DNA of 64,000 bases from Odontesthes bonariensis (GCF_027942865.1 NC_134515.1:18064227-18128226); one strand, 5' to 3'. Counted from the stretch's first letter, positions 1 through 14,703 are shown. Notes: generated from the letters alone by a model not told the origin. Translations and numbers: made by a program.

Positions 1-553
1 AGACCCTCAAAGACTGGTGTTTGAACATGACATGGAAATACTGTGAGAAAGTAAGCATTTCCTGTGCATGAACTAATTACTAAAGGTCAGCTGAACAAAG
101 GCTGACACAGACAATCCTGCTTAAATGCCACAAGAGTAGAAAAATGACTGAAACCAGACTTTGAGGGGAAACTCCTTGTTCAGCTATGTGGGATGTGTGA
201 GACCTGACTTTTAACTATGGCAGCTCAAGGGCAGAGAACAGAAGTCAGGTGTTTGATCTGAAGACAAGGCCAGCAAATTGAAAACAGAAGCAGCCTGACT
301 GGGATCAGAGCTGGGATTTGTGTTCAGTGACTTCTTAAGAACTGCTCCCTAAAACCCATCAAAAGGCGGGAGAAATAGCACGCACATCAAATTCCTCAGC
401 AGTCACGACACATGGCAGCAGGAAGCTGGGTACATCGACACAGATCCTAGAACTGCAATGACATTTCCAACAACAGTCTACAACTACACAGTTCTGAGTC
501 ATCGCCAAAACATCCTGTACATGAGGTGTAAAACAATGATGTGTATGTTAGCC

Positions 554-559
554 AATAAA
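554..559 (+). terminator. Possible poly(A) signal of an upstream gene
   Basis: AATAAA followed within 30 bp by T/GT-rich sequence, the arrangement of a vertebrate cleavage and polyadenylation site. If real, bases 1 to about 580 would be the 3' UTR of a gene lying to the left. No coding sequence in the window confirms it, and this hexamer is common by chance in AT-rich DNA. Confidence 0.15.
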
Positions 560-1849
560 TATGCTTTTTATGTGTTTTTGGTTTGTTTTTTTTTGGCTGA
601 GGTGCAGTTTGGGGGATTCAGAGCTTTAGGGTAAAACTTTGGAATAATGATCACAATCTTTTATCCCTACTTTTTTCAAAATTAATGAAATTGTTGGTAT
701 ACCTGCAAACAAACTGACCCTCTCACTACTTATGGGTGTGACTGATGGTGGCCTGTGAGGGTAAAAAAGACAGATATGTTTCTCGCTGATGCCTCCTAAT
801 CCTGTGCTGTGAAAGTTTTCAGAGCTGTAGCAATAGGCCAGCAACCCTCAAAGAGTTTCATGGTATGTGCTGACACAGATGGGGCATGACAGAGACAGCA
901 GGACCTCAGATTCAGTCTAAGAACTGCTACTGGTCATGGCTCAGTAGTCAATTACCATCTGAAGGTAATGGTGAGAATGAGCTCTTCATTTTTAAGGATA
1001 CTGTGAGCAAGTGTATGTTAAAAAAAATAAAATAAATTGAAACAGAATTGGTGAAGACACAACATTCATGCAAACAAAATTGAACTGTAGAGAGTGAGGC
1101 GGTTGTTTATTTTTTGACCCTTGTAAATAATGTGGAGACTCAAAGGATGTGTAGTGCAGCCTCATCGGAGGCAGAAGTCATCGTGGAACCATAACCTCAA
1201 CTCTCCACAGACATGTTGTGACGTAAGCAGCACAGGTTGTCCACAAAGCTGCGTTCCACTTTCATCTAGTGTGGTTGCTAAGCAATAGGCTCTTCCTGCA
1301 AAATTGAAATCCCATCCTCGCAGCATCGGTGGTTGCCTATCTCGCCTCTCACCATTTTACATGGGCAGATTTGATATCCCCTGAAGGATGGCTGCAAATA
1401 ACAGGGAGCTGCTGTGACAGAGCTGAAGGGGAAAACAGAGTGTGGCAAAGCTGCAGGTGATGGTCTGTTGTGGTATCAATTACACTGTCAGTCAGCAAAC
1501 CATCACACACTGTCACTTCCATACATCTTTGACTGAGATATATCTCCAGTCAGAAAATCAAGTCATCGTAAATGCTGACAGATCTACCCAGTGGAAATTA
1601 ATATGTTCCCTCCCTTTGACTTGATCTGATCCTGAATGTTGAGAACCAGCACCTACCTGCCTGACCATTCAGCCATCAGTTAGGCCAGTGCTAGAGTACT
1701 AACTCCCTATGTGAGTACAACCTCTGATGCATTGTCAAGGTCAAAGCAACCACCTAACAGCAAAGCATAGATGCAAACTGTATCAATACAAGTCAGCAGA
1801 TGATCAGCCCGCCTCTGATCTGTTCTATTTCAGACAAAATTGGCCACAC

Positions 1850-2455
1850 ATGCCGCGATAGCGTCAAACTCGGAGGATTAATGAGCGACGCTCACCGTCA
1901 ACGCTGCGGTGAAATAACCATTTGTCAGGTGATGATCTGAAAGCTATCGCTCCTCATCTGGTGATTTCAAGTCGCTTTCACTCACAGGAGCGCCTCTCGA
2001 CAATGCGGAACTATTTGTTTTTGTTTTTAAGAAACATCAATCTGAACTGATCAAATGCTGAAAATGGTTGCATAAATGTTGACGTATCCTTACCTTTTAT
2101 GCAGTGCGCGGAGCGGGTTACAACGCCTCAGAAAGACAGCATCAATCCTACGTGAATGTACAATATCTTCATTCAGGCACAGTGTCCGCATGCAGCATCT
2201 CTACGCGCAAAGAGATGCGAAATCACGGAGAGCTTCCAGTCACATAGGGCGCATGGTGCGTGAAGTCTGACGCAGGAGCTCCGCGCCTGCCTCAAGTCTG
2301 GTTGGTAAAGTGACACGAAGTTGTGCACGTGCACAGTTTATCGCCACCGTTTATCTCAATTTTGCGCTTGAACGGTGCTCGTTAAAAGACTTGCTCGCAC
2401 ATCTGGTTTCCACGTGGTTATTGCTGCGTTGTGGGATAAAGATATTATTACTATG
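1850..2455. promoter_or_regulatory. CpG-rich block, candidate promoter or first exon
   Basis: CpG dinucleotides are much denser here than in the flanking AT-rich DNA. The + strand side ends in an ATG at 2453-2455 followed directly by GTAAGT, a strong 5' splice site, so the block could be a promoter with a first exon that ends in a start codon. A minus-strand promoter would also fit. No partner exon was identified, so no gene is proposed. Confidence 0.25.
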
Positions 2456-5400
2456 GTAAGTCACGACGAAGTCTGACGCAAGTTTGAGTCATCAGGTCGT
2501 GAGTACGTCAACAGTTTAACCCCCCCCCCCACAAAAAAAAGCAAGCATCTGCAATGTTCACAGGATATTAACATAATCAACCAGATGCATCATAATTATC
2601 GAATTATTATTAGCCTTATTGCTATTATTATTATCATTATTAATATCTAACTAAGCTTTCTTATGGTAAAAACAAATGTGAAACGATGGTACTATTTAAT
2701 GGTCGTCTTTCCAGCGTAGATGATTTGTAGGCCTACCATAGTCGACTATTTATTGTGCCCTTCTGCACATACTGCACATTTTTCATCTGCCTCAGTGGGT
2801 TTTTTTCCCCTTAAAATTGACTGACATGACAGCAATGACCTGCTTTGTTGTATTTCATCGGGCGTGTTTGTCCAGATGATGACAAGGACGTGGATCATGG
2901 AGGGTGAAATTTGTTTAATAGGGACACAGATGCTGTTTGAGGGGTGGTAGAATTCAGAGAGAAAATGTGCCACTAATGTGGCAGCTGCTGAAGGATACCT
3001 GCAGGAGTGACAGTTTGCTTCCCCACCCACTTATCTTCTTGGCTATCACAAGCCCATTGTGTCATATGAGTGTCAGATTTTCAGATTTCCACCATCAAAG
3101 TGCTGATTCTCAACTGCAAAACATACTAATGTGTCATTAGTTACTAACCCAGGCTTTATCTCTGAATACATCACAAGACACCTCCAAAACACACGCAGCA
3201 CTGCAAACATGTATGCACAGTATGCTTCCTGTCTCCTTCAATTCACTCATGTGACTCACTTTCCAAGGGCTGGCTGCTGGGATCAGTTTCCATGGCAACC
3301 GTTGATCATATGATGGTTACTCACCCTGTGAGCACTTTTCTGTCTTTTTATTTTTTCGCACCCCCCCTTCCTGCTCCTCCCTCTCTCCAGCACCTATACT
3401 AGCTTTCTCCTGTACAGTTGTGAATGAGACACTGAAGAATAGCACAATAACCCTCCACCTTACAAAGCTTATCACACTGTTGGTTACCCTGGCTGCCTCG
3501 TGTGACTCAAAAACACGCTGGTTATCACACCTTTAAATTATGCAACAGAAGACACAATGTCCCCTGCCTCCCGCTTTAGCCAGAATTCTGGCCTGTTATA
3601 ACTCACCTTAAAGCTTCACGGATAACCACAAGTCTTCTCAGAGTGATGGCACTGAATCACTGAGCCAGACCCTTGCATTTCATTTCTGATAAATAGTGCC
3701 ACAGTATAAACTTTTTCTCATAGTGCACCGAGGCTTTCCATTATCACAGCGCTCATTTAAATGTGCTGACCTTAAGCCAAGGGAATTATTTTTGTATTTC
3801 TGCATGGAAGAGAGGATAGTTAAGGGAGAAGCTGTGGTGAGGCCCTTTGGATGCAGTCATAATATTTCACAGGCTGTTAAAGTGGAGCACAGAGTGAAAG
3901 GGTAATGAGCCACCACGAGGCTGTGATTTACTGAGCATTTTAAGACCATTTATACAGGCTTAGTTGCATGGTTGCTAAATACTCTGTGAATAGAGACTTA
4001 TCTGAAACATGAGACTGAGGGCAGTCACATACCATATGTGTTTCGAAGTAAAACTCTCCTATCAGATCTTTGTTTTATATAAAAACTTGGATTTCACAGG
4101 TGAGATACAACCAGTTTCCCCATCCACAGTGGTCGGTGCAATGTAATGCTATTCTTCAGCTTGTGAGAAAATGTTGAATGGAGGTTATGTGTGTACATTA
4201 GATAATACTGTGAGAGCTTACACTCACCATCTGTGGCGCACCAGCCCTAACCTCAATTCTCAGGAAAGCCAGGTTGCCAGGTCACAAATTAGACATGCTG
4301 ACGAAAACCGATGGGCAATGTCTTATCCGTGTCTTGGGGGTGTTTCTGTGCTGCTGAGCCTCGTCAGCTCACATGACTCAACTTCGTCTCTCAGCTCCCC
4401 CTTTTGCCATCTTCAGTGGTGCAGTCCTATCTCCGTCAATGTGTTGACACCTTGCCTACTCCTCCCTGAGTGTGAGAGTGCAGTCGTTGGGAAAAGGTGG
4501 ACAAATTAGGAGGGAGGGAAATTAACCAGTTCCCTGACTATTTGATTCTTTTCTCTCCGTGAAAATAAAGAACATGGTTGCAGGGCAACAGTGGCCACGC
4601 TGAGTCAGGTGTAACTCCAACAACAACATTTAGCTGAAGCCTATACTAGCAGTGAAAAGGTAGTATTTTTCACATTCGTTCAATAAAACTTAAATTATAA
4701 GTTCACTCTAATGTTAGAGGAAGGGTAAGTCATTTGTATTCCTCCCCTGCCCTTTTCTTATATCCCTTTAATCACCCATTCCTGTTGTTCAAGTGACAAC
4801 AGGCTCATTTGCATTCTGCCAAGGTTTCACTCCTCTTCCCAAGATAAAGGAACAAACACAAAAGTCATGAGCATAACAGGAGAAGCACGAGTGTCGACAC
4901 CTGTGATGCATGTACAATGGTGAAATCAATGACAGAGATGCGGGCATAAGCTGCTGATGCCTTATGGGCACGATAATTTACCCACTTTTTGTCCTTTGAA
5001 ATGGCATTTTAATTTAAGGATCTTTTTTCTTTTTTTTGCATACTTATATGCAATGGTAAGCCATTAAAAAACAAACAACAACAAAAAAAACACAGATCTT
5101 ATTTAGTCATAATTCAGTAGGTTTTTCATTATTCCAATAAACAGCTCCTCTTTACACTATCAGTTGCTCCAAAATGTGGATATACTTTCATGTATCTGTA
5201 TCTCTTTAGCAGTGAATATTCACATCCTCGGACCTGCGCCGTAAAATAATAACGCCAAAATCCTTTATGAGTGCCTTTTGCCCTGCAGCATGTGTGGGTG
5301 GCTGCGTGGAGAGGATGGGCCACTGAAAATAGATCAGACAAATTATCACGTCAGCAGCATTAGCACATCAACCAACCCATGCGATGCGCGTTTCGCTTAC

Positions 5401-7275
5401 AGTATATTCGGTGCATTATAGCACAGACACATGATTCTGTAAATGTCTTGAAAAGGGCAGAATTTGGTTGTTGATTTTATGGGAGAAAATGAATCAGTTG
5501 GCTGCAAAATTAAACTAACTGTGTCTTTGCCTTGAAATGCTTCCACTTTAATGTTTAAGTGATGGACAGACAGAGCACTGCAACAAGATGTGAAGGAGAG
5601 TTAAGCTGAGAGAGGGTGAATGTCATCCAAATATGTTTTGGTGATATGGTGTGAAAACTGCACTGCCTTGTCCTGCCCTCCAGCACTCCAGATGGCTGTT
5701 CAGGTCCCTACTGTTTAAGGCTGAACCCTATGGGAAGTATGCAGTCAGTGAGAACTTCATGCTAGTTCATAGATGCATGTTTATTCAACCTTATCATATA
5801 AAGTAAAAACTCATTGAGCCGTGTTGGTATCTTCTGCATTCAGAGACAACAAAACACTGTACAAGCATATTTGTTCCTCATGTTTCTAAAAATCTTGTAA
5901 GGAGGAGATGCTACCTGAAATTACCTTTAATATCCAAAATGACTAAATATAGAACTACATCAAGAGTTTAGTGATAGACTGTCGTGACTAGAAGACTGTT
6001 TCTAATATAGACCATATAGACCCATTCAGTGGCCTGTGAAAAGTCCATCTCTACCATTTCACAATGACTAATCTGTGGCAACTAGTGCCGAGAGGACTAC
6101 AGTGCCTAAGGAGAGAAGAATGCACCATCTTTTCTGTCATCACATAAGAGACTGTTGTTGAAATGTTTGCAACCTGGTTTTTCTGACCCTGTCTGCTGCA
6201 CTCTCGTCAAAAGTCTGAACTGTTCCCATGGGGTGTGTTTGTGTTCTTTGTGTTGTAAATCAGTCTGCATGCGTGATGGTGCTTTGTACAGCTGTATGAC
6301 CAGACTGACTGTGTTTGAAGTGTCTCTATGTCTTGGTTAACCAGCCTCAACCACAGCAGATGCTATAGTGCAATTAGGAGCAGAAAATGCAGCAACGACT
6401 TTCTGTGTCCTAATTCTCTGAAATGTGTGATACCCTCAAAGAAGTCTGCATTACATCAACAGCACACCATGTCAAGGAATTCCTATTTCCATAATCAAAC
6501 CAGCTGTACTGACATCACCAATGAACGTTAAAATCTAAATTGCACAATCGCTTATATCAGTATTATGTTACCAGCATTGGATAACAGGATGTCACACAGC
6601 TGTGGTGCCTTTAGAAAACTTATGCAGTGCAATTCAAAGGCCACAATTCATATGCAGACCACAAGGAAACCTGTGTTTTCCTATTCTTAAATCTCTGCCA
6701 GAAGTCTGCATGGATAAAAGTATGAAAGCTAGATCATCCTGAGTGAATGCAAGACTTCCACACTGCCTGGCTAAGGTAAACTTAAAATACTTTTCAGCTT
6801 TGTTTCACAGTTCTGGCTCTAATTTAGGATTATTTTTCTATATAGTTATACAGAAAGCAATTTTTTGGCTAAAGCAGTTTCAGAGGAACATTAAACTAAG
6901 ACAATTAAACTAAAAAGAAAGGTAAATTATAATAAACTCTGTTTTAGTTAATTCTGTGTCTAACCTGTGCGTCATTTATTTATATTATCATTTAAAAGAA
7001 TTGATATTGATTTTGATCTACTGTGATGCTGTGATGCACTCTGGTGGTTAGAATTGTAATGGCATCATGAAATGTCAACTATGTGAATCATTTTCAGGAG
7101 GGCTGATGTCCTGTGTATGTCTACACTTGTAAATAAATTGGGAAACAACCATTTACTGGCCATATATTACCAAAAGGTGTTGGGCTTTTCACGCAGCTCT
7201 AATCATATTGGCTTTTGCTCTAAAATAAAAAAAATAGTGCAGGACTGATTAGACTTGTTCCCTTTGTTTTCACAG

Positions 7276-7463
7276 TCAGTCTCTTGTCTCAAAGCGAGCA
7301 ACGCGGTAATCCTTCCTCCTCCCTCCATCACTTCTCCGGCTGTCAGCGCCGGCTGGTGGGACCTCTACTGTGGAGGGAGGGCTTCACTGCCATCTGGGCT
7401 GCAGCAGGGAGTGGTAACTATGATGGCAGCACCAGTTACCCGCTTAACCTCCATGTACTGGCA
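7276..7463 (+). other. Exon-like segment, unidentified
   Basis: A GC-richer block is preceded by a pyrimidine-rich acceptor (TTTGTTTTCACAG) and followed by a GTAAGA donor. Two + strand frames stay open across most of it. The translations contain no domain I recognise, and the length (188 bp) is not a multiple of three. It may be a real exon of an unknown transcript, a conserved non-coding element, or chance. Confidence 0.2.
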
Positions 7464-10400
7464 GTAAGACATGGCTTTTTTAAAGTCTGTAGAGCTTACA
7501 AGAGAGGATAACAAGAGAGGACAAAGAGGAAAAAAATACTAAGGCCATTGAATAACAAACATGGCATGTAGGTGTGTTTGTAATATAAATCAAAGAAATC
7601 ATCTCTAAAAGCATTGACAGTTACAACAAAACAGATGCTTAATACGTCCTTTGAAACTACCAGACTTTACAGAGTACCTAGCTTCAAAGCCTGCTGTGAC
7701 TTATTTTTGGATGACAGCACAATGTAACTCAAATCAGACACACGGTATGTTTACTTTAGAAAAAAAAAAATCCCTTTAATAAAAATGCCCCTTTTTTCAG
7801 ATTGAGTCTGTAAAGCTTCAAAGTGAATATAAGAGAAAACGTAAGGTTGTCGTGAGAAAATTCTGAAAGAAACAAACCAAAGCTAAATATACTGTCTATC
7901 GGTCCAAAAAATTGGGAATACAGTGGTTTGTACCTTTGAAATAATCAGCTGTGAGGCTGATAGCAAGGTACATGATGAACAAAACTTACAGTAAAAACTC
8001 AAAAACTGGAGATAGTTTTTCTTTTACTTCTGGTTTTCTAACTGGATGCCTGCTCTGGGGGCCCATAATGTTACTACATGTCTGATATATCCCTGCCCTG
8101 CTCTCCAACCTTATTTTCCTCCCAGTTCAGATTAATGTCTTCATCAGTAAAAAGGCCAACAGCCACTGTGACAAATTCTGCAGTCTCTCAAATGCCCTCA
8201 TCCACAGCCTGGCCAGCTGCCAGCTCCATCAGCAGACAGCTCTGTCTATAAAACCTCTCTCCTCGCTGTGTCACTTCCTCCCTCTACTAGAGACAAACAG
8301 CCTCATCTCTGCCATCGCACTGTGGCCAACATTGATTATCACTGCTCACTGTCTTATTCTCCCCTTGTCTCCTCCTCCTCCTGAACCTCCAGCTCATTTC
8401 ATTTCTCGATTTCTTCACACCCTTTTTCATTATAGATTGGAATGCAGGGTGATGGGAGCTGGATGTCTCTTTTTCAGTCTGCTACTTTTTTCAAAAGCAA
8501 TAGAAAATTCTTCCTGCAGGCAAAAGGTGCAGATAACCACTCCCTCAAATAGCTCAGCAAGGTTTCACAAGCCGTTCTTTTAAAAAGGACGGTGCCAATT
8601 GATAGAGCAAGAGTGTCACTCTTTCTGTGAGGATGCATAACTCTGGAAAGCATGTAAGCATGCTGCCTCGGTTACAATTAAGTATTGCTGCCAAGAAAGC
8701 TGGCAACTGTTTGCCATTAAAACACTAAACAACAGGGTAAAAATGACCTGGTCATAAAATTTGGCTTGTGTCTGGGTTTGATGAACAGTTGTGGGCTCTA
8801 TAAAGCTGCCTTTGCTTTGAGTCCGACAACCATTAGTGGGAAGGATCACCGCCGTATATTTCAACCTGTAGTCGCCCACTGGGGTTTGATATAAAAGCAA
8901 CTCTACGGCCCTGCTAGTGACAGAAGGGAAAACAAATGATTATCAAAAGAGGTGGGAGATAATAGGCCACAATTCACAAGAACAAGGCCAGGAGTTTCTG
9001 GCTGTTTTCAAAGCTGGTTACAACATACCGAAGGTGCCTGTTTGCCAGGCCATTTGTCTGCCTGCATGAGATTGCTACGCTCTAACCTCTTGATATACTG
9101 TAAACAACAACTTCATCAGGAAAAATATTTTGAGTTCCTTATGTTAAGATGCTTTATTTAGGAGAAAAGTGCCAGACAAAAAGATTGTTTTAATGCACAG
9201 TTGATGTAGTACACTAGTGAAAGAAAATCCTCAAAAGTTCTAATTCCAAGTGTTTCTTTGAGCACAGTTTTTGTACTGTACATTTGTGCAATCCAGTGAA
9301 TAGTATAACATACAATTCAACAAAATCTGTCAAACATAAAGAGTAGTTTTATAGTAAGTATTTAGTTTGAGAAGTTTCATGGTGATATGGATAAGTTCAA
9401 ATAGGTTAACAGTAAATAGATTTGTAATACACTTGTGTTAACTTTTATAATCCATTGAAAAATCTTGAAACGACTTCCTTCTTCTGTCCTCTTTAATGAC
9501 ATTTGACTTTACAGTCTTATTCCTAGCTATAGTCTGTTGGTTTAACTGAGATTTATGCCCATTTATGCCCATATTTATGGCCTGAATATTATCACATTTT
9601 ATGATCAAAAACTTTACAAAAATAGTTCATTTGTCGTGTTAAGATGTGTTCTATGATGTATGCCGTTAACAGAAATATATCCAAAAATCAGGTCTCTAAA
9701 AATGTGAACCGTATGACATGTGATAAGAATTTAAAACCTTTTTGCAATTTAAGATTTTTTGCAGATTGATGCAAATGAGTGTATTTTCATGAAATAATAT
9801 ACCATTTGATTTTCCAAACATACAAGTTTATAAATCCTTTCATGCAAAAATGTTCTTAAGCGATCTTTTGCAGTTTTATAGTGTGCTAAAGTGAGTCAAA
9901 ATGAACACTTTGCTCACCTGTATTGTCTTGCCTCATAACTTTAATAAGCAATAATGAGATGTGAAAGTCCCTCAATGACAAATAAAAGTCCTGCTTTGGA
10001 TAAGTCACTGAAACAAAGAAAAAACACATTATCATCAGTGTAATGCAGCATACACAACATGTTAGAAAATGAAAGTATTCTCAACACAGAAAATGGCCTA
10101 TGTATCGTATTGATGCTGAAGAGGCATAATGATGCTGTAGTTGGTCAAGATGGCACACTTTAAGCTTTTTAGATATCAAAGGCTTCAGTTTAGGCAGTTT
10201 CCTTCTGAACTCTTGAAGAAGTGAAGTTTGAAGTCACATAAAATGCAAAAACTTCTATAATATGACTCCCTCAAAAAGCCTGTGTAGATCTTCAGTAAAT
10301 GTACTGCAACATTCTCTGAGTGGTCAGATGTTTTTAGTTACTGTATATATTTAGGTTTGAACTACATATTTGATCCTAGAGGCTTTATGTTTAAATTTGT

Positions 10401-13400
10401 CACCAAGAGCAAGTGATATATATATAACAAAAATGGCTTGATGTAAGTGGGCATCACCACTAGGTGGTACTATTAGTGTCGATGAGCCCGATGATGTGAC
10501 GTACTGAAATTGACTAGCTGGTCTTTAGACTGAAAGACCTTTCACATAATAGTGACAGTATGTTTTTGCTCATCGAAGACAGTTCAGAGACACGCTCTCC
10601 ATGCTGCTCTGTGGGACGGGTTTTCCTCCTCCATTTCATCTTTACATGACACGTGTGGCAATTTAGTCTGATGCTAATCTTAGATTCAAATTTTTGGAGC
10701 AATATTTGATATCAATCATTTCTGCCTCTAGAGTTCCTGCAGGGGAATTAGCCCGGCTATAGAAACACTTGTGGCTGTACTGTGCAATTCCATTAAATTC
10801 ATTCAAGCAACAGAATTTCTATTACTTGTGGGTGAAGGAAATCAATTCTGACCTCATCAGAAAACCCAGGACGCTTGCACCAAGCAAGTAGAAAAACTTC
10901 GTGACAAGTCTTAAAAGTTAGGCAGTAGGAATTAATGGGGTCTTAAAAAACAACAAAAAACACTTACTTTGTCAAAACTCAAGGACACACACAGAATTCA
11001 ATAAGCAGAGTTCCCCATTTGATATACAAAGACCGCTGGTCTCCAGTATTTTTCCTTCGGGTCAAAGGCAAAGACCTGACCTGAGACCAACATGCCCTTG
11101 TTAATAAAACAATAAACATTGGTCTTCTCTCAATATCCCCCAGTCAGTGCCCTCTCTAAACACAGAGTTTAATGGACTTAGTCTTAACTCCGACTACAAC
11201 TAATTTGCAGCCATGTTGGAGAACATGCACACATGCGTTTTTCACTCATGCGTCACTGTTCTAACCACAAATTCATGTGGATCACAATAAATGCTGAGTC
11301 CTCTTTGCACGAGTGCTAGAATGGGTTTTAATAAGACTTTATTTACTGTTTGCCCACCATATGTGATGTTCCTGAGTGTTTGAAATCTAAGATCAGTCAC
11401 AGAGGGGGGGCCCCGTGGCTCCCAGGACACCTAATACTCTGCATGCTCCAGGGCCGGTGAGAAGAAAAAGAGCACAATTGGATTAGATAGCAAAATAGGG
11501 ACAGTGTTTGTTTTAATCAGTCTGGTGACACAGGGAGCTCTTGAAAGAGCCGAGTAAAGAGAGCCTGGAGAGCGAGAAAATCAGAGAAAGAGGGAGAGTG
11601 GGGAAGACAGATAGTGAAAGAGAAAGAAAATGGGGAAAAAGAGAGACGGCGAGGGCAGCCGGGGTGATTGGTCCCCAGGCAACGACTGGATAACGGAGAC
11701 TCTGGGCCAGAGGGGAGGCTGTCTAGGGGGTGGCTGGCTGCTCGGAGTTCATTGTCAGGTCTCCAAACCAAGGGGACAGTGGCCATTTCCCATATCCCAA
11801 CATTCCTCTGAATGAGCTTGGAAAAACATGTAGCGTACTTTATCTGGTTTGCTAACCACAGTATAGTACCCATCCATAGAAGTGATGATTTACTGTGTCT
11901 ATTTAAAGATCCTTTGGATTGACAACAACTGTGGCTTTGTTGGTTGGTGATGTGAGATTGTGAATGTCAACTGCCAGTCTAACAGACAAAGTAATGAGAA
12001 TGAAAGCCCACGCTATCAGCAGTGGTGGAAATTAACTAAACACATTTATTCAACTGCTGCACTTAAGAATAGACACTTTATCTGTTTCAACTGTTATACT
12101 ACTTCCTACTTCCATTCTGCTGCCCTTAACAATTTATTTAACTGCTTAATTGAAGATGTTAATGTGGATGAATTTAGAATTCAACATATCTTAAAGATAA
12201 AACTATTTTGTTCTAAACTTTTTGCCTTTTGATGTTCAACAAAAAGTCTTGTGTATTCGGGGCATAATTCAGATGTCAATGACGTGTTAAAGTCACTGTT
12301 TGATGAGTCTGTTTGGTGTAAAATGTCCTCTTAACTTCTCTCAAATCTAACCCTGAATCAAAGTTTTTCTTCTTTCTTCCCTCCCTGATCCTCAGTGGAT
12401 GCCCCTGATTTATCTGATGTGCCTGAATATAAAAGCTCCACCTCCAGCCGCTACAACAATAACATGCTGCTGACACACTGAGGACTCATGTGTTGACAAT
12501 GTATGCGTTAAAAAACGTATATATTTTATAATTGTATAATCATTCAGGGACCAAAAAAATTGACTTTTGGTTCAATTCTTTAGTTTAATCAAAACTACGG
12601 CATTGTTACTTTTATTTGGATAAAGGATCTGAACACTTCTTTCATCACTGACTACCAGACAGGTCTTATAGGTGCCAAGCTCTGGCTCTTTTTTCCACCT
12701 ATGAGATTGTACACTCTCGCAGAGCTTGTAAATTATGGCTCTTAGGGAATAAATCATCGCTGCAGATGAATAGACTTTCCATGGCAGTGTTTAGAGGGAT
12801 ACACAGCTGAATTTCCGATATCAAAAACAATTCGCCTCTGTTCTAATGGGAGGAATTTCTGTCTAGACAGGTAATATTTACCTTAGTTTGTTATGGACAG
12901 CAACAATAAAAACAAAACAAAAATAAACCCCCAAAGAAAACTTTAAATGAAAAAAACTATTCATGAAAAGTCACTCATTTATGTTCAGCTGAGTAGCTCT
13001 GATTGATCTAAGTGTTATTACTATATTACGATTGTTATTACAATTGATGCTATAGCCAAATGTATATCCTATCCAAATATCTATCCTATATACCAAAGGA
13101 TTTACGGCAGATATATACTTGCAAAAGCTATATGCAATTTTTGCTACAATACCATCCATGTGAATGGCTGTTGACTGAGAGTTTAGCTATACCTACATAA
13201 ATAAATAAAAGAAGAGTCACTTATTAAAAGTGAGAAAATAAGAGTAGAAGTACATAAGATGAGTTGCAGTGTCATTTATTGTAGTTTAATATGCACTTAG
13301 CTGCTGAGTGAGCGTGTGCAAGTTAATGTGCACGACTGTAAATATACAGCGTGCCGGAAAGAAGCAAAAGAATAAAAACAAAAGCCAACTCCTGCATATC

Positions 13401-14703
13401 CATCATCCTTCTCCGTGTTGTTTGGTAACAGTATCCCCTGGTCGGAAGTGCAAATCCAGCTGCTGCGAAGAGGCCATAAATTAGATTTTCTGAAACTTGG
13501 TGCAGATTTAGTCTCCAGTGTGTTGTTTCTTGGAGAGCTCAAGCACCCCCCTCGTCCACGGCAGCTTTCATTATCATTACCTAAATCCTTTAATTTTTGC
13601 TGATCCATTGTCAGGTTTTAATGGTCTTAGTTGTGCTGCAGCTTGTCCATCTGCTGCAGAACTTCCCTGCAATTTAAGGCAAAAAGTTAGTTTTAGTTGA
13701 ACGTGAAACCCCAGAGACACACTTTATCTGTTTCATAAATGGGGGGAACATGTTGAAAACATTACAACTGAAGCTTTTTTTGCGCTCTAAGCCTAGAGGT
13801 TAGTGTGATGTGCCTGCTGAAAGCTTTTCCAAATCACTGAGAAATCAACTGAGTAAGTTCAGCTTTTTGCAGCTGCTTTCTATTCCGCAATGTGCAGAGT
13901 AATTCCAAACAGTTTATTTTTTATCCAGCCACTTCAGCCCCCAAGGTCATTTGCTTTTTCTCTTTCTAAACAGGGAGAAATCTCAGATGTCCTTACTTGG
14001 TGGAACTCCACTCAGCCTAATTCGCCATGGTTGTCTGTTCTTCCCCAGCAGAGTTGTGACAGTCTCGTTCAGATGTGTCAGAGTTCCTTTAATTTTCCAG
14101 CTCACCTTTATGTTGCACATCTTCTGGTAACAGAATGATTGGATCAGTTTCACCTGCAGGAATAATTTTCCCTTGGTTAAATGATAAGGACTTGTGTATT
14201 TTACAGGTCAAGGAAATAAAAGTATGCATGTTTATCACTGTGGCAAAACAGCGATTGTCAGCATATGAGCATATTTGGAGCCTCCACTGACAGGCACGCT
14301 ATAAAGACATTTGAAAAATTAAGGATGAGTCAGAGCTGAAAGAAAACACTGGGGCCTGCATACAAGCTTGTGGCTGAAGAGGGGTATTATGGCCAGTGTC
14401 TGGGTGGCTGTTTTGGGGGTCATGCTCTGTACCCAGGCCCTCGGGGCACCAGTAGCAGGATGGGCCTGAGCATCCGCCAGGAGGTTGACCCCAGCTATCT
14501 CTGTTGAGTTTGGCTTGTACAGCTGTGTCTGATTGGATAAGAACAAAGGCTTGCCCTGCACCAGGGGGTTTGGCATTCAGCAGATAGAAGATCTGATTCT
14601 CTTCCACAAGAATCACAGTGATATTTTCTCCAATAGTAAAGGTAAAGATCTATATTTCAAATGCGGGATGTGGAAGGAAAGGGAAAATATTTTCAGGAAA
14701 GTG
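7464..14703. other. Intergenic DNA, no recognised gene
   Basis: Mostly AT-rich sequence with no protein-like frame. A short direct duplication of the unit ATTTATGCCC lies near 9550. The block at about 11620-11830 is GC-richer and open in two opposing frames, but it encodes nothing recognisable. A degraded dispersed repeat starts near 12018 and is listed separately. Confidence 0.6.
12018..12135 (+). repeat. Degraded teleost dispersed repeat
   Basis: It begins CAGTGGTGGAAATTAACTAA and continues with a run resembling the common fish repeat that starts CAGTGGTGGAAAGTAACTAA and reads on through ACATTT-TCAA-TACTT-like segments. I recognise this from memory of teleost genomes, so the family name is left open. 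The right terminus could not be placed, and the end coordinate is approximate. Confidence 0.4.

Larger units (their letters stand above)
1..7275. other. Intergenic DNA, no recognised gene
   Basis: I find no open frame here with recognisable protein similarity; the short frames (60-112 codons) look random. An AATAAA at 554-559 followed by a T/GT-rich stretch could be the 3' end of a + strand transcript entering from the left, but nothing else supports that. A CpG-rich block near 1850-2455 is described separately. The rest is AT-rich with short homopolymers, such as a C run near 2521 and a T run near 5025. Confidence 0.6.

Noticed and set aside
11517..11873. 118-codon minus-strand ORF
   Set aside because: Overlaps a + strand frame in a purine-rich block, and contains nothing recognisable.
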